From Hoeflea prorocentri (GTDB taxonomy: Bacteria; Pseudomonadota; Alphaproteobacteria; Rhizobiales; Rhizobiaceae): DNA of 64,000 bases. The notes beneath the pieces are model-generated. The model did no database searches. It was given only the letters and a program-made list of their open reading frames with translations, and was not told the DNA's origin. Where the stretch lies: NCBI RefSeq assembly GCF_027944115.1, contig NZ_JAPJZI010000001.1:4092001-4156000 (forward strand), in the 5' to 3' direction. Below are positions 45,654 to 55,039 of the stretch, piece by piece; positions within the stretch are counted from its first letter, which is position 1; each line of letters starts with the position of its first letter. Made by a program: the position numbers and the translations under genes.

Positions 45654-45662
45654 GTCTTGCCG

Positions 45663-46523
45663 TCAGGGCCGACGCACGCCGGTCGGCAACCCATAGAGCG
45701 GCCTGATCCGCTCGATGGCATCGCTCAAGGGCTCACGCACGACCTGCATTGCATGACCGCTGGCGTGCAGGACGTCATTTGAGGACTCGACGATGGCCAC
45801 ATGCCCCTTCCAGAAGACGAGATCGCCCCGGAGCAAATCCGAATAGTCATCCTTGCAGGCCACCGGCTGACCAATTGACCGCTCCTGCATGTCCGTGTCC
45901 CGCAGCACGTCGCGTCCACAGGCAGCCATGGAAAGCTGCACAAGGCCCGAGCAGTCGATACCAAAACCCGACCGGCCGCCCCAGAGGTAAGGGGTTTGCA
46001 CAAACTGTCCGGCCACGTCGACATAATCCGAAACATGGTGCGCCAACAGCTCAACGTGCCGCGCGACCACCGCGCCTCCTCCGGCAAGATCAAGATAGCG
46101 GGCGCCGCGCGTCGTCGTTTCGCCGGTCAGGGCAAGGCGGCTGCCCATCGAACAGGCATTGACAACGGGACTGCGCAGATCCGCTTCGCTGTAGACAAAG
46201 GTTCGCGGCACACTGACCCTGTGCGTTGCCTCAAGCCCGATCTTTGCGATGCCGTCTGCCCTGACATAACCCACATAGCCGTCTTCTTTGAGCTGGACCC
46301 AGCACCAGCCATTCCGCTCCTCGAAGAGGTCGAGGTCCTCGCCCAAAAGTGCCTGCGTGCCGATGCCGCTTGCATCATCCGGCTCCAGCTTCAGGTCGAG
46401 GACAGGCGTGGTCACCCAATGCCTTTTGCCGGCCACATACCGGTCGGCTAAGAGCGTGTCCTTCAGCCGGATATCTGCAAGGTCCGGACGGAACAGGTTG
46501 AGCCTCGGATCCAGGTCGCTCAC
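45663..46523 (-). CDS. NlpC/P60 family peptidase with SH3-like domains
   Basis: This 286-residue protein has two bacterial SH3-like regions (about 38-100 and 105-160) ahead of the NlpC/P60 cysteine peptidase. The catalytic Cys191 lies in GIDCSGL, and His241 in KGHVAIV. Such enzymes cut the gamma-D-Glu-diaminopimelate bond in murein peptides, often during recycling. No signal peptide is seen, which suggests a cytosolic role in peptide recycling. Its start overlaps the stop of the MarR gene by four bases. Confidence 0.92.
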   Translation of the reverse strand: MSDLDPRLNLFRPDLADIRLKDTLLADRYVAGKRHWVTTPVLDLKLEPDDASGIGTQALLGEDLDLFEERNGWCWVQLKEDGYVGYVRADGIAKIGLEATHRVSVPRTFVYSEADLRSPVVNACSMGSRLALTGETTTRGARYLDLAGGGAVVARHVELLAHHVSDYVDVAGQFVQTPYLWGGRSGFGIDCSGLVQLSMAACGRDVLRDTDMQERSIGQPVACKDDYSDLLRGDLVFWKGHVAIVESSNDVLHASGHAMQVVREPLSDAIERIRPLYGLPTGVRRP

Positions 46524-46870
46524 AGCGGCAGCTCCCTGCCCCGATCAATGATGATGTCTCCAAGGCGCTCAAGATAAAGAGCACCATCGACAGTCCGCTG
46601 GATGACGACATTGCGGCGGTCGCGTTCGTCACGGGTGCGGCGCACAAGGCCCATGGCGCCCATGGAATCGAGTGCTCTGGTTATAACGGGCTTGGTCACT
46701 CCGAGGGTGGACGCCAGGCCGCGCACCGTATGGGGCGGCGGCACCAGATAAATATGCAACAGAATGCAGGTCTGCCTCAAAGTCAGATCAGGCGCATCGG
46801 ATTGAACGAGCTTGAGTGTGGCGCTGTGCCAAAGATGGAGGGCCTGGGAAGGGCTTAGTGCAACGCTCAT
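46520..46870 (-). CDS. MarR family transcriptional regulator (small)
   Basis: This 116-residue winged-helix protein includes LRQTCILLHIYLVPPPHTVRGLASTLGVTKPVITRALDSMGAMGLVRRTRDERDRRNV, with the DRR wing. It is shorter than most MarR proteins, lacking part of the dimer helices. GGAAGG precedes ATG 46870. It is translationally coupled to the NlpC/P60 gene (ATGA) and lies 86 bases downstream of the aminopeptidase gene. Confidence 0.9.
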   Translation of the reverse strand: MSVALSPSQALHLWHSATLKLVQSDAPDLTLRQTCILLHIYLVPPPHTVRGLASTLGVTKPVITRALDSMGAMGLVRRTRDERDRRNVVIQRTVDGALYLERLGDIIIDRGRELPL

Positions 46871-46956
46871 GGCTGCCTTCCAATGCAAGCGGAACAATAA
46901 TTGTTTCGCTACCGTACCATTCTGTCACCAGCGCGTCAAAATCAGCCCTGCACATC

Positions 46957-48330
46957 TCATGCGGGAAAGCGGCGGCTCAGCATTTCGTAAAGCGCACGAA
47001 TGGCCTGTGCCTCGCCGCCGACCGGCGCATGCGGCTTCTCCTTGGGGTTCCAGGCGTATATATCGAAATGCGCCCACTCCTTTGCCTTTTCGACGAACCG
47101 CCTGAGGAAGAGAGCGGCAATGACCGAGCCGGCCATGCCGCCGGCCGGTGCATTGTTGAGATCGGCAACGGACGATGACAGATTGCGGTCATAGGGGTCG
47201 AAAAGCGGCATGCGCCAAACGGGATCATGCACATTTTCCGCCGCATCAAGCAGTGCGCTGGCAAAGGAATCACTGGTGCAGTAAAAGGGCGGCAAGTCCG
47301 GTCCAAGCGCGACCCGGGCCGCACCGGTCAGCGTTGCCATGTCGATCATGAGTTCGGGTTCTTCTTCATCAGCAAGCGCCATGGCATCGGCCAGGACCAG
47401 CCGCCCTTCGGCATCGGTGTTGCCGATCTCCACCGTAAGCCCCTTTCTGCTGGTCAGGATGTCACTCGGCCTGAACGCGTTGCCCGATATGGCGTTTTCC
47501 ACTGCGGGAATGAGAACCCTCAACCGCACGGGCAACCGGGCATCCATGATCATGGATGCCAGCCCCATGACATGCGCCGCGCCGCCCATATCTTTCTTCA
47601 TCAAAAGCATTCCAGCTGCCGGCTTGATGTCGAGGCCACCGGTGTCGAAGCAGACGCCCTTGCCAACCAGCGTGACCTTTGGCGCATCGTCCCTACCCCA
47701 CTGAAGGTCCAGAAGCCGGGGCGGTGCAACGCTTGCACGCCCCACCGTGTGGATCATGGGAAAATTCTTTGCCAGCAACTCGTCACCGATCGTGGCTTCA
47801 ACGCTCGCCCCGTAGGTCTTCGCCAATGCACGCAGGCCGGCTTCCAGTTCGACCGGCCCCATATCGTTGACCGGTGTGTTGACGAGATCACGCGTCAGAT
47901 AGCAGGCTGCCGCAATGCGCTCGACCTGGCTGCGATCCGCGCTTGTCGGACACACGAGCCGTGGCGCATGTCTGTCTGCCTTCCTGTATCTGTCGAAGCG
48001 GTAATGTCCAAGGGCAAAGCCGAGAGCAAGCGTTCCGTCATCCCCGGCATCTGTCGCCAGGTGCCAGTTCCCCTCCGGCAGTTTTCTGGCGAGGTGAGCA
48101 GTAATAAAGGGGGTGCCAGGCTTATCATCGCCGGTCCCCAAAATCGCTCCGGCAAGGGCGCCTTTGTTATCCGGCAAAAGCATCACTTCACCGGCGGAAC
48201 CCCGGAAACCGGTTTCGCCGATCCACCTGCGAACGTCTGCATCGAGCCTTGCATCGTCAATCCCGCCCTTGCCAACAAGATAAACCGGCAGGGAAGCCAC
48301 GCCATCCTCGGAAAAACACTCAACTGTCAT
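46957..48330 (-). CDS. leucyl aminopeptidase family protein (M17)
   Basis: This 457-residue dizinc exopeptidase has the family signature NTDAEGRL at residues 304-311. The metal-binding VGKGVCFDTGG (Lys224, Asp229) and KKDMGGAAHVMG segments are intact. It resembles the PepB/alphaproteobacterial M17 group with a divergent N-terminal domain. The start at 48330 follows a GAGG site. It may act with the NlpC/P60 peptidase downstream in murein-peptide recycling, which is inference from adjacency. Confidence 0.92.
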   Translation of the reverse strand: MTVECFSEDGVASLPVYLVGKGGIDDARLDADVRRWIGETGFRGSAGEVMLLPDNKGALAGAILGTGDDKPGTPFITAHLARKLPEGNWHLATDAGDDGTLALGFALGHYRFDRYRKADRHAPRLVCPTSADRSQVERIAAACYLTRDLVNTPVNDMGPVELEAGLRALAKTYGASVEATIGDELLAKNFPMIHTVGRASVAPPRLLDLQWGRDDAPKVTLVGKGVCFDTGGLDIKPAAGMLLMKKDMGGAAHVMGLASMIMDARLPVRLRVLIPAVENAISGNAFRPSDILTSRKGLTVEIGNTDAEGRLVLADAMALADEEEPELMIDMATLTGAARVALGPDLPPFYCTSDSFASALLDAAENVHDPVWRMPLFDPYDRNLSSSVADLNNAPAGGMAGSVIAALFLRRFVEKAKEWAHFDIYAWNPKEKPHAPVGGEAQAIRALYEMLSRRFPA

Positions 48331-48510
48331 CGGTACCTCGGCTTGTCCTGTTAACGATCCATTAGGGTTAACAGAATATTTATGGAAGAGAGGGTAGATC
48401 ATTTGAAGCTAATGCATTCCGCGCAAGAGTGGAATCACCTGGCAGCAAGAATGTTCGCCGGAGCCGGACCAATGGACGGCGGGGACAATCGGACGGAAAC
48501 GGGGTCGTCA

Positions 48511-49314
48511 ATGGGCAGCACGCAAAACAAACGCCGGACAGCTTCCAACCTTTCAAGATCGGTATGCGCACTCGCGATTGTCGCTGCGCTTGCCGGCTGT
48601 GCCAATGTCAGCAATATCAAGACGGGATCCGTCCCGGTGGGCAACAAGCCCATTGCGCAGATGAACAGCTCCGAGCTTTCAAGGGCAGAAGGCAAGTATG
48701 CTTCGGCTTACAAGTCGAACCCGAAGGACAAGGCTATCGGCCTCAATTATGCAACGCTGTTGCGTATGACCGGGCGCAACGATCAGGCGCTGGCTGTCAT
48801 GCAGCAGGTGGTGATCAACCACCCGACCGACCGGGATGTGCTGGCAAGCTACGGCAAGGCGCAGGCATCGGCCGGCCAACTGGAAAAGGCGCTGTCTACC
48901 ATCCAGCGCGCCCAGACACCGGACCAGCCGGACTGGAAACTGCTTTCCGCGGAAGGTGCAGTGCTCGATCAACTCGGGCGATCCAAGGAAGCGCGACAAT
49001 TCTATCGCAAGGCGCTCGATATCGTTCCTGACGAACCGTCGGTTGTCTCCAACCTGGGCATGTCATACCTGCTTTCAGGCGATCTGCCGACCTCGGAAAC
49101 CTATCTGAAGAGGGCGGTGGCTTTGCCGGGCGCCGACAGCCGTGTGCGCCAGAACCTGGCGCTCGTCGTCGGGCTGCAGGGCCGCTTTGGTGAAGCGGAA
49201 CAGATTGCCTCCGCTGAATTGTCGCGGCAACAGGCACAGGCCAATGTCGCCTATCTGCGCTCCATGCTGCAGCAGCAAAACGCCTGGTCCAAACTCAGCG
49301 ACAAAAAAAGCTAG
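48511..49314 (+). CDS. tadD: TadD-like TPR lipoprotein
   Basis: This 267-residue protein begins with a lipoprotein signal with LAGC (lipidated Cys at about residue 30) and then has five to six TPR helices (for example KDKAIGLNYATLLRMTGRNDQALAVMQQVV, AVLDQLGRSKEARQFYRKALDIVP). TadD lipoproteins help place the secretin of the Tad pilus. It converges with tadC at the end of the Tad locus. ATG 48511 gives a normal signal length; ATG 48472 is an alternative. It shares the NIKTGSVP/DIEVGSIP-type start of the mature chain with the CpaD homologue. Confidence 0.88.
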   Translation: MGSTQNKRRTASNLSRSVCALAIVAALAGCANVSNIKTGSVPVGNKPIAQMNSSELSRAEGKYASAYKSNPKDKAIGLNYATLLRMTGRNDQALAVMQQVVINHPTDRDVLASYGKAQASAGQLEKALSTIQRAQTPDQPDWKLLSAEGAVLDQLGRSKEARQFYRKALDIVPDEPSVVSNLGMSYLLSGDLPTSETYLKRAVALPGADSRVRQNLALVVGLQGRFGEAEQIASAELSRQQAQANVAYLRSMLQQQNAWSKLSDKKS

Positions 49315-49348
49315 CGCGAACCACAACAAGCGACAGCCAGAAAGAATG

Positions 49349-49380
49349 TGGCCCGGTTGTTTTACAGCCGGGCCTTTTCT
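49349..49380 (+). terminator. intrinsic terminator after the tadD-like gene
   Basis: The stem GGCCCGG/CCGGGCC (49350-49356 with 49368-49374) has an 11-base loop and is followed by TTTTCT on the plus strand. It lies between the converging tadD-like and tadC genes. Confidence 0.85.
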
Positions 49381-49410
49381 GTTGCATTGCCGATCAGGCG
49401 GATGGGAGGA

Positions 49411-50385
49411 CTAGAAAGTATCGAAGACTTCGATGAGCGCCGGCCCGAGGATGACGCCGAAGATAACCGGCAGGAAGAAAAGGATCATGGGAACGGTCAG
49501 CTTCGGCGGCAGGGCCGCTGCTTTCTTTTCCGCTTCCGTCATACGCATATCGCGGCTTTCCTGAGCAAGGACACGCAGCGCCTGGGCGATCGGCGTTCCG
49601 TAGCGTTCAGCCTGTATGAGAGCCTGACAGACCGATTTGACCGTTTCCAGCCCGGTGCGATCGCCGAGGTTTTCATAGGCCTTGCGCCTCTCCTGCAGGT
49701 AGGAGAGCTCTGCAGTCGTCAATACCAGCTCTTCGGCAAGCGGCGCCGACTGGCTCGCAACCTCGTCGGCAACCCGTCTGAATGCCGCTTCGATCGAAAT
49801 ACCCGACTCCACACAAATGAGGAGAAGATCCAGCGCGTCAGGCCAGGCATTGCGGATCGATTTCTGGCGTTTCGATATCCGGTTCGAAATGTAGACGTTG
49901 GGTGCGTAAAAACCGATATAGGCCACGCCGATACAACCGACCACGCGCAGCATCAATGGCTGGTCGGGAAAGGACTCCAGCACGAAAACATAAAAGATCG
50001 CAGCCGCCAGGAAAACAAACGGCAGTGTGAAGCGTGCAAAAAGGAAAAGATTGAGGGCGTTCTGCGTACGCAGACCGGCTGTCCTCAGCTTTCTCTCCGT
50101 ATTGCTGTCAACAAGCGCCTCGCGCAGGTTCAGCTTTTCGACAAGCTGCCTGACCGAGGTGTTGTGCTCGTGTCTGAGAGAGCCGCTGCGCTGATTGGCC
50201 TCCGCCGTCATGCGCGCGCGTTCACGCGCCCTGATCTCATCGCGTTCCAGAGCAACCGTCTTCATCCGCGCATTCAGATCGCCGCGCTCAAAGAGCGGCA
50301 TGAATATGGTGAACAGCGTTGCGAAAACCGCAATGCCGACAAGGACTGCTGAAACAAGCGTTGGATCTGTCAGCGTCTGGATCAT
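49411..50385 (-). CDS. tadC: Tad pilus inner-membrane protein TadC (type II secretion F-like)
   Basis: This 324-residue membrane protein has an N-terminal helix, a GspF domain (about 175-300, with VCVESGISIEAAFRRVADEVA and ERYGTPIAQALRVLAQESRDMR) and C-terminal helices. With TadB it forms the platform on which Flp is assembled. It is the last gene of the minus-strand Tad block and lies 39 bases after tadB. Confidence 0.94.
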   Translation of the reverse strand: MIQTLTDPTLVSAVLVGIAVFATLFTIFMPLFERGDLNARMKTVALERDEIRARERARMTAEANQRSGSLRHEHNTSVRQLVEKLNLREALVDSNTERKLRTAGLRTQNALNLFLFARFTLPFVFLAAAIFYVFVLESFPDQPLMLRVVGCIGVAYIGFYAPNVYISNRISKRQKSIRNAWPDALDLLLICVESGISIEAAFRRVADEVASQSAPLAEELVLTTAELSYLQERRKAYENLGDRTGLETVKSVCQALIQAERYGTPIAQALRVLAQESRDMRMTEAEKKAAALPPKLTVPMILFFLPVIFGVILGPALIEVFDTF

Positions 50386-50424
50386 GATATTTCCGCTTTT
50401 CTAGCCGTTCGGACCTGTTGCCAC

Positions 50425-51435
50425 TCAGATTTCAAAGTCGATCATCTTGCGCATTACGAGAATGCCGATTGTCATCCACACAAGAGATGCGCCCAGGATC
50501 ACGTTGCCGCGCGGATCGGTGAACAGCGGCATGATGTATTGGGGTGTGGTCAGGTAGACCAGAAGGACGATGATAAAGGGCAAGGATCCGATAATGGCCG
50601 CCGACGCCTTGGCTTCCATGGACAGCGCATTGACCTTCGCCCTCATCTTCTTGCGGTCGCGCAATACGCGCGAAAGGTTGGCGAGCGCCTCGGAAAGATT
50701 GCCGCCGGCCTGGGCCTGAATCGCAACAACGATTGCAAAGAAGTTCGTTTCCGGCAGCGGGATGCTCTCATGCAATCTGGCGCAGGCCTCCGGAACGGTC
50801 ATGCCCAGTTGCTGCGACTCCACGACCCGCTTGAACTCGCTGCGCAGCGGTTCCTGGGCCTCGGAAGCAATCAGCCTGAGTGAATCGTTGATCGGCAGGC
50901 CGGACCGGATCGAGCGCACCATCACATCCAGCGCATTTGGAAACTCGGCAAGGAATGCCTTGAAGCGGCGCTTGCGTTTGAAACCAACCACCCATCGCGG
51001 CACGCCAACACCACCGACCACAGCGAGGCCGGCAACAATGAAGAGGGGCGTGCCAAACATCAACGGCACACCGCCGAACAGAACCGCGCTGACCACGCTG
51101 AATATATAGAACTGGGAAACACTCATGTTCCAGCCGGTCTGTTGCAGCGCGACCTTCAGCGGCGGTGAGGTATGATTGACCTTCTTCTTCTGTTTTTCTT
51201 CCAGGTCTTTGAGGGATTCCTGGACAGATTTCTTCCTCTTGGCCGCCTCGTTCAGATTGTCCCGGGCGGCCTTTAAAGCCCGGCTGTCGGTTTCGGCAAG
51301 TTTGACCTGTTTGAAGCGTTTGTCGACTTTTTGCTCGGTTTCAATGGACTGAAACATCACGGAGTAGGCCAGCCCGCCGGCAGCAACAGCCACCAGGACA
51401 ATAATCAGCAAGACCTCGGCTTCTATTCCGAACAT
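50425..51435 (-). CDS. tadB: Tad pilus inner-membrane protein TadB (type II secretion F-like)
   Basis: This 336-residue membrane protein has an N-terminal helix (VLLIIVLVAVAAGGLAYSVMF), a charged coiled segment, and the GspF domain with SIRSGLPINDSLRLIASEAQEPLRSEF and ALANLSRVLRDRKKMRAKV. The start at 51435 follows GAGAGGG. A longer frame overlaps cpaF and is not credible. Partner of TadC. Confidence 0.94.
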   Translation of the reverse strand: MFGIEAEVLLIIVLVAVAAGGLAYSVMFQSIETEQKVDKRFKQVKLAETDSRALKAARDNLNEAAKRKKSVQESLKDLEEKQKKKVNHTSPPLKVALQQTGWNMSVSQFYIFSVVSAVLFGGVPLMFGTPLFIVAGLAVVGGVGVPRWVVGFKRKRRFKAFLAEFPNALDVMVRSIRSGLPINDSLRLIASEAQEPLRSEFKRVVESQQLGMTVPEACARLHESIPLPETNFFAIVVAIQAQAGGNLSEALANLSRVLRDRKKMRAKVNALSMEAKASAAIIGSLPFIIVLLVYLTTPQYIMPLFTDPRGNVILGASLVWMTIGILVMRKMIDFEI

Positions 51436-51463
51436 ATTATGTGCCCTCTCCGTCGACCATCTC

Positions 51464-52951
51464 TCAGGCGACTGCCTGATCCATACTGTCGATTGCTTCA
51501 GCCAGACGGCGCTCTTCACCAAAGTAACGGGCGCGCTCCCAGAATTGCGGGCGGCCGATTCCGGTCGACATGTGCTGACCGAGAACCTTGCCGTTTGCAT
51601 CTTCGCCGTTGATATCGAAGGTCATCAGATCCTGGGTGATGATCACATCACCCTCCATACCCGTGACTTCCGTAATGTGGGTGATGCGACGCGAACCGTC
51701 CCGTAGGCGGGCCGCCTGTATGATGATGTCTACGGAACCGCTGATGATTTCGCGCACGGTCTTTGCCGGCAGCGAGAAGCCGCCCATTGCAATCATCGAT
51801 TCGATACGGCTCAGGCATTCGCGCGGCGAATTGGAGTGGATCGTTCCCATGGAACCGTCATGGCCGGTGTTCATGGCCTGTAGCAGGTCGAACACCTCAG
51901 GCCCGCGGACCTCGCCGACGATGATACGCTCGGGCCGCATACGCAGACAGTTCTTGACCAGATCGCGCATGGTGATCTCGCCCTCGCCTTCAATATTCGG
52001 CGGCCGGGTTTCAAGCCGCACCACATGAGGCTGCTGCAACTGCAGTTCGGCTGAGTCCTCGCAGGTGATCACCCGCTCGGTTTCGTCGATATAGCGCGTC
52101 AGGCAGTTCAGCAGGGTGGTTTTGCCGGAGCCTGTGCCGCCGGAAATCACCACGTTACAGCGCACGCGGCCGATAATCTGCAGGATGGTCGCGCCCTCGG
52201 GCGTGATCGATCCATAGTTGACGAGCTGGTCGAGGGTCAGCTTGTCCTTCTTGAATTTACGAATTGTCAGCGCTGTTCCATCCAGCGCAAGCGGCGGCGC
52301 GATAACGTTGACGCGGGAGCCGTCGGGCAGGCGCGCATCGCATATGGGGCTGGATTCATCGACACGACGGCCGACCTGACTGACGATGCGCTGGCAGATG
52401 GAAAGAAGCTGGCTTTCGTCGCGGAAACGAACCTCGGTTTCCTCTACCTTGCCCTCGACTTCGATGTAGCTCTGTCCAGAGCCGTTGATCATGATGTCGG
52501 CGATGTCGTCGCGTGCCAGAAGCGGCTCAAGCGGACCGTAGCCCAGTACATCGTTGCAGATATCCTCGAGCAATTCTTCCTGCTCGGAGATCGACATGGC
52601 GAAGTTCTTGATCGTGATAATGTCATTGACAATATCGCGAATTTCCTCGCGCGCGCTCTCATTGTCGAGCTTGGAAAGCTGTGACAGGTCAATCGTATCG
52701 ATCAGCGCAGAAAACACCTGCGACTTTGTCGTATAGTAGCTGTCCGTTTTCTTGGTTGCCCGCTTCTTTTTCTCCGGTCTTCCGCCACCGGGAGTAATGG
52801 GCGTGTTGACGGTCATCTCCTCCGGCTCTGCTGCCGGGGCGGGCGCCGCAACGTTCGTTTCCGCCGTGTCCAGTTCCGGTGCCAGAGGTGGAGTGCGGAC
52901 GATTGTGTCCTCCACCTTTCCGAAGCCGCCGTTTCCGCGTTTGCCAAACAT
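51464..52951 (-). CDS. cpaF: Tad pilus assembly ATPase CpaF/TadA
   Basis: This 495-residue secretion ATPase powers pilus extension. The N-terminal 75 residues are a Pro/Ala/Lys-rich variable region, followed by the helical domain. Walker A is at 271-279 (GGTGSGKTT), with the acidic boxes CEDSAELQLQQPHVV and RPERIIVGEVRGPE and the HSNSPRECLSRIE His box. It is cytosolic, docked to TadB/TadC. Confidence 0.96.
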   Translation of the reverse strand: MFGKRGNGGFGKVEDTIVRTPPLAPELDTAETNVAAPAPAAEPEEMTVNTPITPGGGRPEKKKRATKKTDSYYTTKSQVFSALIDTIDLSQLSKLDNESAREEIRDIVNDIITIKNFAMSISEQEELLEDICNDVLGYGPLEPLLARDDIADIMINGSGQSYIEVEGKVEETEVRFRDESQLLSICQRIVSQVGRRVDESSPICDARLPDGSRVNVIAPPLALDGTALTIRKFKKDKLTLDQLVNYGSITPEGATILQIIGRVRCNVVISGGTGSGKTTLLNCLTRYIDETERVITCEDSAELQLQQPHVVRLETRPPNIEGEGEITMRDLVKNCLRMRPERIIVGEVRGPEVFDLLQAMNTGHDGSMGTIHSNSPRECLSRIESMIAMGGFSLPAKTVREIISGSVDIIIQAARLRDGSRRITHITEVTGMEGDVIITQDLMTFDINGEDANGKVLGQHMSTGIGRPQFWERARYFGEERRLAEAIDSMDQAVA

Positions 52952-52988
52952 GTATTACCCCTGCAACCTGAGACTCTTGTGCGACCTG

Positions 52989-54320
52989 TTAACGCTTCAG
53001 GAGCGACCGCAGGCCGGCCAGTCCCGACTTCTTCTGACTTTTCACTTCCGCTCGCCCGGTCAGGACATGCGCCAGCTGAGAGAACGTCTCGGCCGTCGGC
53101 GCCTTCGGGTCCGTTTCGGCGATCATCCGACCGCTGTTGGACGCATTGCCGAAAAGCTGGGCGTCGAACGGTATGATTGCCGTCGCCTCCAGTTCCAGCG
53201 GCTCACAGAAATCGTTGACCGAAATTTCTGGCCGCTTGGGCATGCCGACCTGATTGAGGATCAAACGAGCCGGCCGGTCGTTCGGGCGAATCTTGCCAAG
53301 CATATCCATGAGGTTCTTCGTATTGCGAAGGTTCGGAAGATCCGGCGTTGCAACGACGGCGACATCATCCACCTCGGTAAGCACAGCCTTTGTCCAGTTC
53401 GTCCACATATGCGGAATATCGAGAACCGTCACGGGGGCGGTCCGCTGGACAATCTCCAGAACCGGCTCGAAGGTCGACCCGTTAAAGTCATAGGTACGGT
53501 CGAGCATGGACGGCGCCGCGAGCATCGAAAGATGCGAAGCGCATTTCGACAGCAGCCGCTCCAGGAAAACGTCGTCAAGACGCTCGGGCGAAAAGACAGC
53601 TTCGGCAATCCCCTGAGGCGGGTCCTGATCGAAGTTTATATTGGCCGTTCCGAATGCAAGATCGAGATCGGCGAGAATGACTTCCGTCTCAAAAAGACCG
53701 GAAATGCCCCACGCACTGTTGTGAGCAATCGTCGACGACCCGACGCCGCCCTTTGCTCCCAGAAACGCGATCGTGCGGCCAAGCGGATCGGCGTCCGGAT
53801 CGACGAATATGTTGGAAATGACGTGCAGGACATCGGCGATCGAAACCGGTCCCACCAGATATTCCGATATGCCGCGCCGGATCAGCTCGCGGTAGAGGAA
53901 CACGTCATTGTCATAGCCAATGACCATGACCTTTGTCGACGGATCGCACACCTCTGCAAGGTCCTGCAGGCGCTCCAACAGCTGGTCACCGGTTTCCGTG
54001 TTCTCGAGAATGACTAGGTTTGGCGTGGGAGAAGACGCATACATTGTGCACGCGGATTCTATGTTTCCGCTCACCGTGCGCAGATGCGTACGCGCCAGAC
54101 GCCTGTCCTCGGCCATGGAACTTATGGTCTGCAGGAGATTTTCAGATTCACAGAAAGCCTGTATGGAGATTCGCGGCAATGGCCGCAGACTGTCCATGGC
54201 GTCCTTGTTTTCGCCGGTATCCAAAAGGCTCTGACCACCTTCCGGGTTTTCAGCTACCTCACTCATATCATCATCCCGCTTTGCGTTCTCGAATGATCCT
54301 GGTTCGGACCGATTATTCAT
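52989..54320 (-). CDS. cpaE: Tad pilus assembly protein CpaE/TadZ (ParA/MinD-like)
   Basis: This 443-residue protein pairs a receiver-like N-terminal domain with a ParA/MinD-type ATPase. It places the Tad machine at its site in the cell. The Walker A region is deviant, GAKGGVGSSTIAHN, with Ser in place of the usual second lysine, as in CpaE/TadZ. The start at 54320 overlaps the cpaD stop by eight bases, which suggests coupling. ATG 54266 is an alternative 54 bases in. Confidence 0.93.
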   Translation of the reverse strand: MNNRSEPGSFENAKRDDDMSEVAENPEGGQSLLDTGENKDAMDSLRPLPRISIQAFCESENLLQTISSMAEDRRLARTHLRTVSGNIESACTMYASSPTPNLVILENTETGDQLLERLQDLAEVCDPSTKVMVIGYDNDVFLYRELIRRGISEYLVGPVSIADVLHVISNIFVDPDADPLGRTIAFLGAKGGVGSSTIAHNSAWGISGLFETEVILADLDLAFGTANINFDQDPPQGIAEAVFSPERLDDVFLERLLSKCASHLSMLAAPSMLDRTYDFNGSTFEPVLEIVQRTAPVTVLDIPHMWTNWTKAVLTEVDDVAVVATPDLPNLRNTKNLMDMLGKIRPNDRPARLILNQVGMPKRPEISVNDFCEPLELEATAIIPFDAQLFGNASNSGRMIAETDPKAPTAETFSQLAHVLTGRAEVKSQKKSGLAGLRSLLKR

Positions 54321-55020
54321 CGCCGCCCGTGGCGGTGGACCCGTACTGCCGGTAATTTCCGATCACGACGTCACGCCTTTGCGCGTCGATAGGAGACATA
54401 TCTCGCGGCGCAATCAGATCCGACGGATTGGCTATCTGAGCGGCCAGATTGTTCTGTGTCGCACAGCCGAAATTCTCATAGTGCTTGTTTTCCATCGTAT
54501 TGAGCGCAATATCCTTCGGCCAACGTCCGCACTGGGCGGTATGCGCGCCGATCGCCGTAAAGCTCAGCCGGACGGGAGCCGCATCATTCTGCGCGGCGGC
54601 CTGATAGGACTGATACGCAATCTTGCGTGACGGTATGCCCTCTTTAACGAGGATTTTCTTGATCTGACCAGCGAGGCGCGATGCAGCGGCTGCGTTCGCG
54701 GAGCCAACCGGGGTCATAATCTGAACCGTGCCGGAGGCATTCTCGCGGTACTCGGCCGCAAATCCGCGGACCATGCTTGTCCTGCCGAAATTCAGATCCG
54801 TGTCGGTGCTGGCGACAGGGACATCCAGATTGTGCGCCTTTTCCGAGATCATGATCGGATGATTGGTCCGATAATCATCGGGAATTGAACCGACCTCGAT
54901 ATCGTGGACGTTGGCACAGCCCGCCAGGAGAGCGGCAAAGGCTACGGCGGCGATGCCGGCCGGCGTGAACGATTTGCGTTTTGTGGGCTGGTTCATAGAA
55001 ACAGTTTCCGTGTAGGTCAT
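54313..55020 (-). CDS. cpaD: Tad pilus lipoprotein CpaD
   Basis: This lipoprotein of about 235 residues has the lipobox LAGC at Cys35. CpaD features include FGRTSMVRGFAAEYRENASGTVQIMTPVGSANAAAASRLAGQI and CGRWPKDIA, NFGCATQNNLAAQIANPSDLI. It works with the CpaC secretin at the outer membrane. ATG 55020 has a GGAA site; ATG 54996 is possible. It lies 19 bases after the secretin stop. Confidence 0.92.
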   Translation of the reverse strand: MTYTETVSMNQPTKRKSFTPAGIAAVAFAALLAGCANVHDIEVGSIPDDYRTNHPIMISEKAHNLDVPVASTDTDLNFGRTSMVRGFAAEYRENASGTVQIMTPVGSANAAAASRLAGQIKKILVKEGIPSRKIAYQSYQAAAQNDAAPVRLSFTAIGAHTAQCGRWPKDIALNTMENKHYENFGCATQNNLAAQIANPSDLIAPRDMSPIDAQRRDVVIGNYRQYGSTATGGDE

Positions 55021-55039
55021 TTGTGGTTCCAACCCTTCG